Source: Pseudonocardia sp. (GTDB lineage: Bacteria > Actinomycetota > Actinomycetes > Mycobacteriales > Pseudonocardiaceae). From it: 6,115 nucleotides of DNA. The stretch spans positions 1 to 6,115 of the forward strand of contig JAKDLE010000198.1 in the NCBI GenBank assembly GCA_030453005.1, in the 5' to 3' direction. Numbering within the stretch: position 1 is the stretch's first letter; each line of letters begins with the position of its first letter. A program made the position numbers and the translations under genes. Shown in pieces: positions 1-6,044 of the stretch. Under the pieces are notes generated by a model. The model was not told the DNA's origin, did not search any database, and saw nothing but the letters and a program-made list of their open reading frames with translations.

Positions 1-1235
1 AGGGCGTCGAGCGCGTCACGGACGAGGGCAGGGGCGCCCGCGTCCGTGCCCCGGCGCTCCGACGCCCGCGCCGCCCACCCGTCGACGGCCGCGAGCGCCG
101 CGGGGGTGTCGAGGTCGTCGGCGAGGTGGGTGCGTAGGCGCAGCACCAGGTCGTCGGCGGCAGGGGCCGCGGTGAGCGCGGCGGCCTCGCGCCAGCGCGC
201 GAGCCGGTCGCCCGCGTCGGCGAGCAGCGCGGCGGTCCAGGCGCGGTCGGTGCGGTAGTGCCCGGCCAGCAGGGCGACCCGGATCGCGTTCGGGTCGACG
301 TTCTCCGACCGCAGCTTGGAGACGAACACGAGGTTGCCCCGCGACTTCGACATCTTCTCGCCGTCGAGCCCGATCATCCCGGCGTGCACGTAGTGCCGGG
401 CGAACGGATGCACGCCGGTGAACGCCTCCGCGTGCGCCGCGCCGCACTCGTGGTGCGGGAACGCGAGGTCGGAACCGCCGCCGTTGAGGTCGATCTGCGG
501 GCCGAGGCGGTTGAGGGCGATCGCCGAACACTCCACGTGCCAGCCCGGGCGCCCGACGCCCAGGTCAGACTCCCAGAACGGCTCGCCTTCGCGCGCCATC
601 CGCCACAGCAGCGGGTCGAGCGGGCTGCGCTTGCCGGGGCGGTCCGGGTCGCCGCCACGCTCCCGGGACAGCCGGATCATCGTCTCGGTGTCGTAGTTCG
701 ACTCGTAGCCGAAGTGCCCCGTGACCGAGGAGTCGAAGTAGACATCGGGGAACTCCGCGTCGGGGGATTGGGCGTCCTCGACGCGGTACGCGGCGCCGGA
801 GGCCAGCAGCTTGCCGACGAGCTCGGCGATCTCGCCCATCGCCTCGACGGCACCGACGTAGTGGCGTGGCGGGATCACCCGCAGCGCCTCCATGTCCTCC
901 CGGAACAGCGCCGTCTCCCGCATCCCGAGCACCACCCAGTCGTCCTGGTCGCGGGCGGCGCGCTCCAGGAGCGGCTCGTCGATGTCGGTGACGTTCTGCA
1001 CGTAGTGCACCTCGTGCCCGAGATCGCGCCACAGGCGGTTGACCAGGTCGAACGCCAGGTAGGTGGCGGCGTGGCCGAGGTGGGTGGCGTCGTAGGGGGT
1101 GATCCCGCAGACGTACATCAACGCCTCGCGCCCGGGCGCCGTGGGCCGGATGCGGCCGGTGGCGGTGTCGTGCAGGCGCAGGGGCGGGCCTTCACCCTGC
1201 AGGCGCGGGACGTCGACGGGAGCCCAGGTGTGCAT
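1..1235 (-). CDS. mshC: Cysteine:GlcN-Ins ligase MshC of mycothiol synthesis (3' end outside window)
   Basis: MshC uses ATP to join L-cysteine to glucosaminyl-inositol, the step after MshB and before MshD in cytoplasmic mycothiol synthesis. The reading frame is open from ATG 1235 to the window edge: 411 full codons plus two bases of a Leu codon. Family members are close to 410-415 residues, so only a few residues should be missing. It is a class I cysteinyl-tRNA synthetase fold. The HIGH-type motif is HLGH (52-55) and the KMSKS motif lies at 294-298. Expected zinc ligands are C43, C236 in HVECS, and H261 in FPHHE. The second Glu of the CysRS zinc site (FPHHENE) is Gly265 here. The closing ~60 residues are short and lack a CysRS anticodon-binding domain, which separates MshC from CysRS. 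The start fits the family and has no Shine-Dalgarno; a TAGGTT hexamer lies 6 nt upstream. The acetyltransferase gene ends 48 bp upstream on the same strand. Confidence 0.96.
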   Translation of the reverse strand, partial: MHTWAPVDVPRLQGEGPPLRLHDTATGRIRPTAPGREALMYVCGITPYDATHLGHAATYLAFDLVNRLWRDLGHEVHYVQNVTDIDEPLLERAARDQDDWVVLGMRETALFREDMEALRVIPPRHYVGAVEAMGEIAELVGKLLASGAAYRVEDAQSPDAEFPDVYFDSSVTGHFGYESNYDTETMIRLSRERGGDPDRPGKRSPLDPLLWRMAREGEPFWESDLGVGRPGWHVECSAIALNRLGPQIDLNGGGSDLAFPHHECGAAHAEAFTGVHPFARHYVHAGMIGLDGEKMSKSRGNLVFVSKLRSENVDPNAIRVALLAGHYRTDRAWTAALLADAGDRLARWREAAALTAAPAADDLVLRLRTHLADDLDTPAALAAVDGWAARASERRGTDAGAPALVRDALDA

Positions 1236-1241
1236 GAGGAC

Positions 1242-1247
1242 AACCTA
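1242..1247 (-). promoter_or_regulatory. Putative -10 element of a leaderless mshC promoter
   Basis: The minus strand reads TAGGTT, then exactly six bases (GTCCTC), then the mshC ATG. A TANNNT hexamer at this distance would place the transcript start at the A of the ATG. No AGGAGG-like sequence precedes the ATG and no good -35 hexamer is visible. The 48-bp gap to the acetyltransferase gene is enough for an independent promoter. This is inferred from geometry only. Confidence 0.5.
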
Positions 1248-1283
1248 CGCGTCCGGGTCGGACCGCCGGGGGTGTCGTGCGGC

Positions 1284-1991
1284 TCACCACCAGTCGTGGG
1301 GGAGCCTGGCCTCGATGTCCCGGGCGTGGCGGCGGGCGCAGTCGGGGCACAGCCACCGCACCCGGCCGTCGGGGCCGTGCTCGCTCGCCCAGACCACGGC
1401 GGCGGGGCCGCACTTGGCGGCGCAGCGCAGGCAGGACGACTCCTCCGGCCGGTCGACCCGATAGACGACGTGCCACCGGTTGTCGACGGGGTTGTCGGGC
1501 TCCAGCTCCCCCTCGGCGACGCGCGCCAACCCGGCCTTCTCCAGGACCCGCCTGGACGCCGCGTTCGCCGCCGACACCGCCACGACCACACAACCGGCGT
1601 CCGGGTGCTCGCGCCAGGTGGCGTCGAGCAACGAGGCGACCATCCGCGTGCCGACCCCGCGGCCGAGGAGGTCGGGTCGGCCGATCAGGTAGTCGATCGT
1701 CATGGCGTCGTCGGGCACCGCGACGAGGGCCGCGAGCTCGTCGTACTGCTGCGGGTAGTCGGCGATGCGGCTGCGCTGGGCGAGGCCGAACGGTCGCCCG
1801 TCCAGCAGGGCCAGCAGGTCCTCGGCGGGCCCCTCGCCGCGGGCGGTGGGCCCGAAGTCGCGCTCCACCGCCTCCGGGGACGTCTCGTGGTTGCACCAGC
1901 GCGCCACGTACGGCTGCGCCAGCCAGTGCCCGAGCAGCGCGAAGTCGCCGGACACCACGGGTCGCCAGCTGATCTCGCCGTCGGGAGGCAC
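1284..1991 (-). CDS. GNAT N-acetyltransferase (AAC(6')-type) fused to a C-terminal zinc-ribbon-like domain
   Basis: This is a 235-residue protein read from GTG 1991. Residues 6-181 form a GNAT acetyltransferase like the aminoglycoside 6'-N-acetyltransferases. The N-terminal GHWLAQPYVARW (21-32) is typical of that group. The acetyl-CoA loop is LLGRGVGTRM (108-117), followed by AANAASRRVLEKAGL (141-155). The fold appears to end at HVVYRVDRP (174-182), where related enzymes usually stop. The frame instead continues about 53 residues with C187/C190 and C215/C218, a CxxC-24-CxxC pair likely to bind zinc, plus an extra C194, ending in PHDWW. The real substrate is unknown: such enzymes are often named for aminoglycosides but many act on other amines. 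The frame stays open far upstream, but that part is antisense to the nucleotidyltransferase gene and matches no acetyltransferase. GTG 1991 fits the domain boundary and has TACGGT 6 nt upstream. No resistance role is shown. Confidence 0.88.
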   Translation of the reverse strand: MPPDGEISWRPVVSGDFALLGHWLAQPYVARWCNHETSPEAVERDFGPTARGEGPAEDLLALLDGRPFGLAQRSRIADYPQQYDELAALVAVPDDAMTIDYLIGRPDLLGRGVGTRMVASLLDATWREHPDAGCVVVAVSAANAASRRVLEKAGLARVAEGELEPDNPVDNRWHVVYRVDRPEESSCLRCAAKCGPAAVVWASEHGPDGRVRWLCPDCARRHARDIEARLPHDWW

Positions 1992-1997
1992 CGCACG

Positions 1998-2003
1998 ACC
2001 GTA
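1998..2003 (-). promoter_or_regulatory. Putative -10 element of a leaderless acetyltransferase promoter
   Basis: The minus strand reads TACGGT, six bases (CGTGCG), then the GTG start at 1991. The spacing is the same as in front of mshC and the VWA gene. There is no Shine-Dalgarno sequence and no clear -35 box. The element supports this GTG over upstream in-frame alternatives. Evidence is pattern only. Confidence 0.45.
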
Positions 2004-2060
2004 GAACCGATCGCGTGCACGGGCACCCGGGATGCGGCGGTAGACCGGCGGCTCCGCCCC

Positions 2061-2066
2061 TATGCT
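2061..2066 (+). promoter_or_regulatory. Putative -10 element for the MNT/HepT operon
   Basis: TATGCT fits TANNNT and lies 45 bp before the ATG at 2112, leaving a leader of about 40 nt. The -35 region is poor. Two small perfect hairpins flank it: GGCGG/CCGCC around 2047-2058 just upstream, and GCCGG/CCGGC around 2069-2081 in the leader. Either could be a regulator site or only reflect high GC content. It lies in the 120-bp divergent gap shared with the acetyltransferase gene. Confidence 0.35.
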
Positions 2067-2096
2067 GAGCCGGTGCCCGGCGAGCCCGCCGACGCC

Positions 2097-2102
2097 GGAG
2101 GG
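2097..2102 (+). promoter_or_regulatory. Ribosome binding site of the MNT gene
   Basis: GGAGGG lies 9 nt before the ATG at 2112, a good distance for a Shine-Dalgarno site. It fixes that ATG as the start and rejects the much longer open frame that begins at 258. It is the only well-placed strong ribosome binding site in the window. Confidence 0.75.
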
Positions 2103-2111
2103 AGCCGGACG

Positions 2112-2417
2112 ATGCACCCGATTCTCGATGCGAAGCGTGCCGACATCGAGGATCTGTGTCGCGCCCTGGGCATTCGGCGGTTGGACGTCTTCGGCTCCGC
2201 TGTGGCCGACGACTTCGACGTCCAGCGCAGCGATGTGGATGTTCTGGTCGAGTTCGACACCTCGGCTCCCGGTTCGCCCGACACCTACATGAAGCTCAAG
2301 TGGGGCCTCGAAGCCATACTCGGCCGTCCGGTGGACGTCGTGGTCATGACCGCGATCCGCAACCCCTACTTCCGCGCGCACGTGATGGGCACCCGTGAAC
2401 CACTCTTCGCGGCGTGA
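2112..2417 (+). CDS. mntA: MNT-domain nucleotidyltransferase, antitoxin of a HepT/MntA module
   Basis: This is a 101-residue minimal nucleotidyltransferase. The catalytic signature is present: G28-S29 in VFGSAV, then D41 and D43 in SDVDVLVEF, with the third acidic residue D75 in PVDVVV. In studied HepT/MntA pairs, the MntA enzyme transfers AMP from ATP to a tyrosine in the toxin's RX4HXY motif and so silences the HepT RNase. The C-terminal end (NPYFRAHVMGTREPLFAA) is typical of the antitoxin of this pair. The start is set by GGAGGG at 2097. The toxin frame starts inside the last 23 bases, the usual operon overlap. Eighteen of 101 codons end in A or T, against about 2 in the first 40 of the acetyltransferase gene, which suggests acquisition by transfer. 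All catalytic residues are present, so the protein is probably active, but its partner is broken. The symbol is by family. Confidence 0.88.
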   Translation: MHPILDAKRADIEDLCRALGIRRLDVFGSAVADDFDVQRSDVDVLVEFDTSAPGSPDTYMKLKWGLEAILGRPVDVVVMTAIRNPYFRAHVMGTREPLFAA

Positions 2418-2574
2418 CCCCCGCACCTACCTCTGGGATGCGATTGAGGCGTCTTCCCACGCACTCGACTTCAGCCGCGAGCTGGACGACGACATCGTCT
2501 GGCAGGTGGTCACGGACAAGCTGCCCGCGCTCCACCGCGTTCTGCGTGCTCTCCTCGACGAGCTGGACCGGTGA
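2395..2574 (+). pseudogene. hepT: HepT-like (DUF86/HEPN) RNase toxin with an internal in-frame deletion
   Basis: GTG 2395 opens a 59-codon frame ending at TGA 2572-2574. Residues 7-27 (RDPRTYLWDAIEASSHALDF and onward) match the first helix of HepT toxins. Residues 31-58 (DDDIVW, QVVTDKLPAL, then a Leu-rich helix) match the last helix. Intact relatives are about 110-117 residues. The missing ~50-55 residues include the RNxxxHxY (RX4-6HXY) catalytic motif, which also carries the tyrosine that MntA modifies. No such motif occurs in any part of this frame. The two ends are joined in frame at about residues 28-34, where the DNA holds a GACGACGAC run that could have served as a deletion repeat. The frame is open and overlaps the antitoxin gene, so a short protein may still be made, but it cannot be a functional RNase. 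The alignment is from memory of the family. Confidence 0.75.
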
Positions 2575-2581
2575 GGACCGA

Positions 2582-4528
2582 TCAGCGGCGGGTGCGGAGG
2601 TAGTCCGCCACCACCTCGGCGCCGAGGCCGTCGAGGGTCGGGGCGACGACCCGCCCGCCGCACCGCCGGGCGACACCGTCCATGAACGCGGCCAGGCGCG
2701 GGTCGTCACCGAGGACGAAGAACGTGAACGAGGCCCGCAGGCCGGTGAGCCGGTCGACCTCGGCGATCGTGGCGCGCAGCGTCTGCGGGCTCGTCGGGTA
2801 GGAGAACTCGGCGTGCCCGTCGGGCTCGAGGTGGGCCGTGGGCTCCCCGTCGGTGACGACGAGCACCACCGGCTGGGCGTCGGGGTCACGGCGCAGGTGC
2901 GCACCCGCGAGCAGCAGGGCGTGGTGCAGGTTGGTGCCCTGCTCGAAGGCGCCGTCGAGGCCGACCAGCTCGCCCAGCTCCACCGACCGGGCGTGCCTGC
3001 CGAAGGTGATCAGCTTGAGGTCGTCGCCGCGGAACCGGGTGGAGATCAGCTGGTGCAGCGCCAGCGCGGTGCGCTTCATCGGCACCCAGCGCCCGTCCTG
3101 CACCATCGACCACGACGTGTCGACGCACAGCGCCACGCACGCACGGGTCTTCTGCTCGGTCTCGACGATCTCCACGTCGGTGACGTCGAGGCGCCGTGGG
3201 TCGCCGGCGGCCCGTCGGAGCGCAGCGTTGAGCAGGGTGCGAGGCACGCTCCAGGCCTCCGTGTCGCCGAACGCCCACGGCCGGGTGGCGCCGGTGGCCT
3301 CGCCCGCGGCGCCGGAGCTGCGGGTGTCACGCTCACCGCGGCGGGCCCCGATCCGGTCGACGACCTCGCGCAGCGCCGACTCCCCCAGCCGCCGCAGCGC
3401 CTTCGGGGAGAGCTGCAGCGAACCGTCCGCCGCCCGCTCGAACAGCCCCTGACGCTGCAGCTCACGCTCCAGGTCGGCCAGCGCGCGGGCGTCGACGCGG
3501 GCCTGGTCGCCCAGGTGGCGCTCCAGCGAGTCGAGGTCGATGTCCTCCAGCCGGGCGCCCGGGTAGCTCTGCGAGAGCTGCTCGGCGAGCGCGTCGAGCT
3601 GCCCGAGCTCCTCCATCGCGCGGGTGGCCTCGCCCATGCCCATCGGGTTCTCGCCGCGAAAGCGGCCCCGTCCGTCCCAGTCCTCGCCGGGGCGCAGGCC
3701 CTGCAGCTGGGTGTCGAGCTGGGCGAGCGACTGGGCCAGCCGCGGGTCGCCGAACGCCTGCTGCGAGAGCTCCATGAGCTCGGCGCGCTGCTCGGCGCTC
3801 ATCGAGTTGAGCATCCGCTGGGCCGCTGCGGCGCGCTGCGCGAGCAGGTCGATCAGTTCCTCGGTGCTCTGCGGGTTCTCCGGGAAGTGCTCCCCGTGCT
3901 CGGCCATGAACTCGCCGAACTGCTGCGTGGTGTCCTGTCCGGCGGCGTGGTTCGCGAGTAGCGAGTTGAGGGCGTCGAGCATCTCCCGGATGTTCTCGAC
4001 GTCCTCCGGGGTCGCCTGCTCCATCGCCTGCTTCATCCCGGCGAAGCGCTGGTCGAGCAGCTCCCGGCCGAGCAGGTCGCGGATCTCCTCGTAGGCCTCG
4101 CGGGCCTCGGCGGAGCGCCAGTCGTAGGAGCCCAGCTCGCGCACGGCCCCCCCGGTGTCCGAGGGCAGGGCGTCGAGCTGCATCTCGCGGAAACGGGCGT
4201 CGTCGCCGTCGTCGCGGGCCAGGCTGTCGCGCTCGGCGTCCAGGGCGCGGGCCAGCAGCTCCCGGACCTCGGCCAGCGTGCCGTCGAGCCGGTTCTCCCG
4301 CTGCAGCCTGCTGCGCCGCTGATAGATCTCGCGGGTCAGCTCGTCGAGGCCTCTGCGGTCCTCCGTGCCGCGGCGCAGCAGCTCCTGCAGCGCGGTGCGC
4401 GGAGACGCCCCCTCCATCACGTCGCGGCCGATCTCGTCCATCGCGGTACGCAGGTCGAACGGCGGGGCGAGCGGGTCGGGCCCGTCGACGTAGGGGCCGT
4501 AGCGGTAACCGGGGCGACGTCTGCTCAC
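2582..4528 (-). CDS. VWA-domain protein, partner of the MoxR/ChlI-like ATPase (Rv0959-like)
   Basis: This is a 648-residue soluble protein with no signal peptide or membrane segment. The C-terminal von Willebrand A domain covers about 462-645. Its metal-ion adhesion site is complete: DTSWS at 470-474, T532 in EQGTNLHHAL, and D560 in VVTDGEP. The N-terminal ~400 residues are charged, helical and rich in Gln, Glu and Leu. They begin with GPDPLAPPFDLR, which resembles (from memory) the start of mycobacterial Rv0959-type proteins. By analogy with magnesium chelatase BchD/ChlD and other MoxR-VWA pairs, it probably couples the neighbouring AAA+ ATPase to a client protein or cofactor; the client is unknown. 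GTG 4528 is the start: the conserved N-terminus begins there and TAGCGT lies 6 nt upstream. It ends 7 bp from the convergent HepT remnant, with no terminator between. The long open frames on the opposite strand are codon-bias shadows. Confidence 0.9.
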   Translation of the reverse strand: MSRRRPGYRYGPYVDGPDPLAPPFDLRTAMDEIGRDVMEGASPRTALQELLRRGTEDRRGLDELTREIYQRRSRLQRENRLDGTLAEVRELLARALDAERDSLARDDGDDARFREMQLDALPSDTGGAVRELGSYDWRSAEAREAYEEIRDLLGRELLDQRFAGMKQAMEQATPEDVENIREMLDALNSLLANHAAGQDTTQQFGEFMAEHGEHFPENPQSTEELIDLLAQRAAAAQRMLNSMSAEQRAELMELSQQAFGDPRLAQSLAQLDTQLQGLRPGEDWDGRGRFRGENPMGMGEATRAMEELGQLDALAEQLSQSYPGARLEDIDLDSLERHLGDQARVDARALADLERELQRQGLFERAADGSLQLSPKALRRLGESALREVVDRIGARRGERDTRSSGAAGEATGATRPWAFGDTEAWSVPRTLLNAALRRAAGDPRRLDVTDVEIVETEQKTRACVALCVDTSWSMVQDGRWVPMKRTALALHQLISTRFRGDDLKLITFGRHARSVELGELVGLDGAFEQGTNLHHALLLAGAHLRRDPDAQPVVLVVTDGEPTAHLEPDGHAEFSYPTSPQTLRATIAEVDRLTGLRASFTFFVLGDDPRLAAFMDGVARRCGGRVVAPTLDGLGAEVVADYLRTRR

Positions 4529-4534
4529 CCCCCC

Positions 4535-4540
4535 ACGCTA
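4535..4540 (-). promoter_or_regulatory. Putative -10 element of a leaderless VWA-gene promoter
   Basis: The minus strand reads CGTAGCGTGG, with the TAGCGT hexamer separated from GTG 4528 by six G residues. With a 17-bp spacer the -35 position is TGTGCG (4563-4558), a poor match to TTGACA, and it lies inside the nearest CACACAGG-type repeat. This suggests the repeat protein, if any, acts at this promoter. The same ten bases CGTAGCGTGG lie in front of the AAA+ gene. Confidence 0.5.
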
Positions 4541-4557
4541 CGTCTGCGCCGCCGGAT

Positions 4558-4623
4558 CGCACACAGGTTCCGGTGTCGGCACAACAGTCCGGGCCTGTGT
4601 GCCGGCCCGCTCGCCTGTGTGCG
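4558..4623. repeat. Symmetric array of four CACACAGG-type sites, possible operator or hairpin
   Basis: Read on the plus strand: CGCACACAGG at 4558-4567, GGCACAACAG at 4578-4587 (one extra A against GGCACACAG), CCTGTGTGCC at 4594-4603, and CCTGTGTGCG at 4614-4623. The left two point one way and the right two the other. Within each pair the sites are 20 bp apart, and both pairs share the same centre at about 4590.5. The outer arms are a perfect 10-bp inverted repeat. Spacing of two helical turns favours a protein-binding operator. A folded RNA ending the AAA+ transcript is the alternative, but there is no T-run after it. It occupies most of the 117-bp gap between the two partner genes. Confidence 0.7.
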
Positions 4624-4645
4624 AGCCGCGAGGGTGGTCACACGG

Positions 4646-6031
4646 TCAGCCGTAGCTGACCGAGTCGTCGTCGGCGGTGTCCTTGGCCAGGCGTCGGGTG
4701 AGGAACAGCAGCTCCAATGCGAGCTCCGCGGCGCTGGCCATCGGCCCGGGGTCCTCCGTGCCTGCCGCGTCGAGCCGCTTGGCGATCTCGGTGAGGACGT
4801 CGATGACGGGTAGCCCGGCCACCAGCTCCGCGGCGGGCACCCGCTCCCCCGTGCGCACCGGCGCGCCGGCGACGGCCTCGGCGAGCGGGGTGAGGTCGAT
4901 GCCCCGCAGGCGCGCCCGGGCGGTGTCGGCGACGGCCCGGCGCAGCAGGTGCTCCAGGTGCTCGGTCTCCCGGCCCTCCTCGCCGGAGGCGAACTCCAGC
5001 TTCCCGCGCAGCACGACGGGCACCGACTCCAGGTCGACGGGCCGCGCCACGGCGTGGCCCTCCCCCGTGATCGCGGCTCGACGCAGCGCGGCGGCGGCGA
5101 CGGTCTCGGCGGCCGCCACGGCGAAGCGCGCCGACACCCCGGAGCCCTGGTCGACGGCACTGGACTCGCGCAGCGCGCGCGTGAACCGTGCCACGATCTC
5201 CAGCAGGTGATACGGAACGGAGGCGACCATGTGCGCCTCCTGCTCCATGAGCGCGATCTCGTCGGCCAGCTCCAGCGGGTAGTGCGTGCGCACCTCCGCG
5301 CCGAAGCGGTCCTTGAGCGGGGTGATGATCCGCCCGCGGTTCGTGTAGTCCTCGGGGTTGGCACTCGCGACGAGCAGCACGTCCAGGGGCAGCCGCAGCG
5401 TGTAGCCGCGCACCTGGATGTCGCGTTCCTCCATCACGTTGAGCAGCGACACCTGGATGCGCTCGGCGAGGTCGGGCAGCTCGTTGATCGCCACCACCCC
5501 GCGGTGGGCGCGCGGCACGAGACCGTAGTGGATCGTCTCCGGGTCGCCCAGGCTGCGGCCCTCGGCCACCTTGACGGGGTCGATGTCGCCGATGAGGTCG
5601 GCCACCGCCGTGTCCGGCGTCGCGAGCTTCTCGGTGTACCGGTCGTCGCGGTGCCGCCACGCGACGGGGAGCTCGTCGCCCAGCTCCGCGGCGCGTCGGC
5701 GCGCCGCAGGCGTGATCGGGTCGTAGGGGTGCTCGCCGAGCTCGGCGCCGTCGATGACCGGGGTCCACTCGTCGAGCAGCCCGGTCAGCGACCGCAGCAG
5801 GCGCGTCTTGCCCTGGCCCCGCTCACCGAGCAGCACGACGTCGTGCCCGGCGATCAGGGCGCGCTCCAGCTGCGGCAGAACCGTCGACTCGAACCCGACG
5901 ATCCCGGGCCACGGGTCGCGGCCCGAGCGCAGGGCGGCGAGCAGGTTGCGGCGGATCTCGTCCTTGACGCCACGCAGCTCGTGACCGGACGCGCGAAGGG
6001 CACCGACGGTGCGGGGAAGATCATGAGTCAC
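4646..6031 (-). CDS. MoxR/ChlI-like AAA+ ATPase (Rv0958-like)
   Basis: This is a 461-residue AAA+ ATPase of the type often named magnesium chelatase subunit I or sigma-54-like. Walker A is GERGQGKT (69-76). The Walker B region is GVVAINELPDL (178-188), with N183-E184 in place of the usual DE. Sensor 1 is N225 in VASANPED and the likely arginine finger is R242 in PLKDRFG. The last ~110 residues are helical. No porphyrin or cobalamin genes are nearby, so a true chelatase role is not supported. It should act as an ATP-driven remodeller with the VWA protein encoded next on the strand. An in-frame GTG at 6040 would add three residues. GTG 6031 is preferred because it gives MTHDLPRTVG and has TAGCGT 7 nt upstream. 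The GGAGGT at 6038-6033 is too close to 6031 to act as a ribosome binding site. Confidence 0.92.
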   Translation of the reverse strand: MTHDLPRTVGALRASGHELRGVKDEIRRNLLAALRSGRDPWPGIVGFESTVLPQLERALIAGHDVVLLGERGQGKTRLLRSLTGLLDEWTPVIDGAELGEHPYDPITPAARRRAAELGDELPVAWRHRDDRYTEKLATPDTAVADLIGDIDPVKVAEGRSLGDPETIHYGLVPRAHRGVVAINELPDLAERIQVSLLNVMEERDIQVRGYTLRLPLDVLLVASANPEDYTNRGRIITPLKDRFGAEVRTHYPLELADEIALMEQEAHMVASVPYHLLEIVARFTRALRESSAVDQGSGVSARFAVAAAETVAAAALRRAAITGEGHAVARPVDLESVPVVLRGKLEFASGEEGRETEHLEHLLRRAVADTARARLRGIDLTPLAEAVAGAPVRTGERVPAAELVAGLPVIDVLTEIAKRLDAAGTEDPGPMASAAELALELLFLTRRLAKDTADDDSVSYG

Positions 6032-6038
6032 GACCTCC

Positions 6039-6044
6039 ACGCTA
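6039..6044 (-). promoter_or_regulatory. Putative -10 element of a leaderless AAA+-gene promoter
   Basis: The minus strand reads CGTAGCGTGG, with TAGCGT followed by seven bases and then GTG 6031. This hexamer overlaps the alternative GTG at 6040, so if the promoter is real, translation must start at 6031. No -35 box is visible in the GC-rich 6045-6115 stretch, which otherwise holds nothing recognisable. Confidence 0.45.

Noticed and set aside
1284..1991. Aminoglycoside resistance gene
   Set aside because: The fold is of the AAC(6') type, but many chromosomal actinobacterial members have other or unknown substrates. Nothing in the context (cassette, transposon) suggests mobile resistance.
2047..2081. 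Small hairpins GGCGG/CCGCC and GCCGG/CCGGC near the antitoxin promoter as a riboswitch or operator
   Set aside because: Stems of five G/C pairs occur often by chance in sequence this GC-rich, and there is no further conserved structure to support a named element.
258..2417. A 719-codon plus-strand open frame ending with the nucleotidyltransferase
   Set aside because: Only the last 101 codons from ATG 2112 match a protein family. The rest is antisense to mshC and the acetyltransferase and reads as Arg/Val/Gly-rich codon-bias shadow.
1992..2426. N-terminal extension of the acetyltransferase up to ATG 2426
   Set aside because: The extension is antisense to the nucleotidyltransferase and matches no acetyltransferase sequence. 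GTG 1991 fits the domain start.
2414..3961. A 515-codon plus-strand open frame opposite the VWA gene
   Set aside because: It has no domain, is antisense to a well-supported gene, and its composition is that expected from the complement of high-GC third positions.
4558..4623. Intrinsic terminator for the AAA+ gene
   Set aside because: The stems are interrupted, the outer loop is 46 nt, and no T-run follows on the minus strand. An operator-like array is the better reading, although a role in folding is not excluded.
4558..4623. CRISPR array
   Set aside because: The repeats are only 10 bp, occur in both orientations and have spacers of about 10 bp or less, with no cas genes nearby.
4525..5364. 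Minus-strand Arg/Ser/Pro-rich frame overlapping the end of the AAA+ gene and the intergenic region
   Set aside because: It is an out-of-frame shadow of the AAA+ gene with low-complexity composition. It runs through the repeat array without any recognisable domain.
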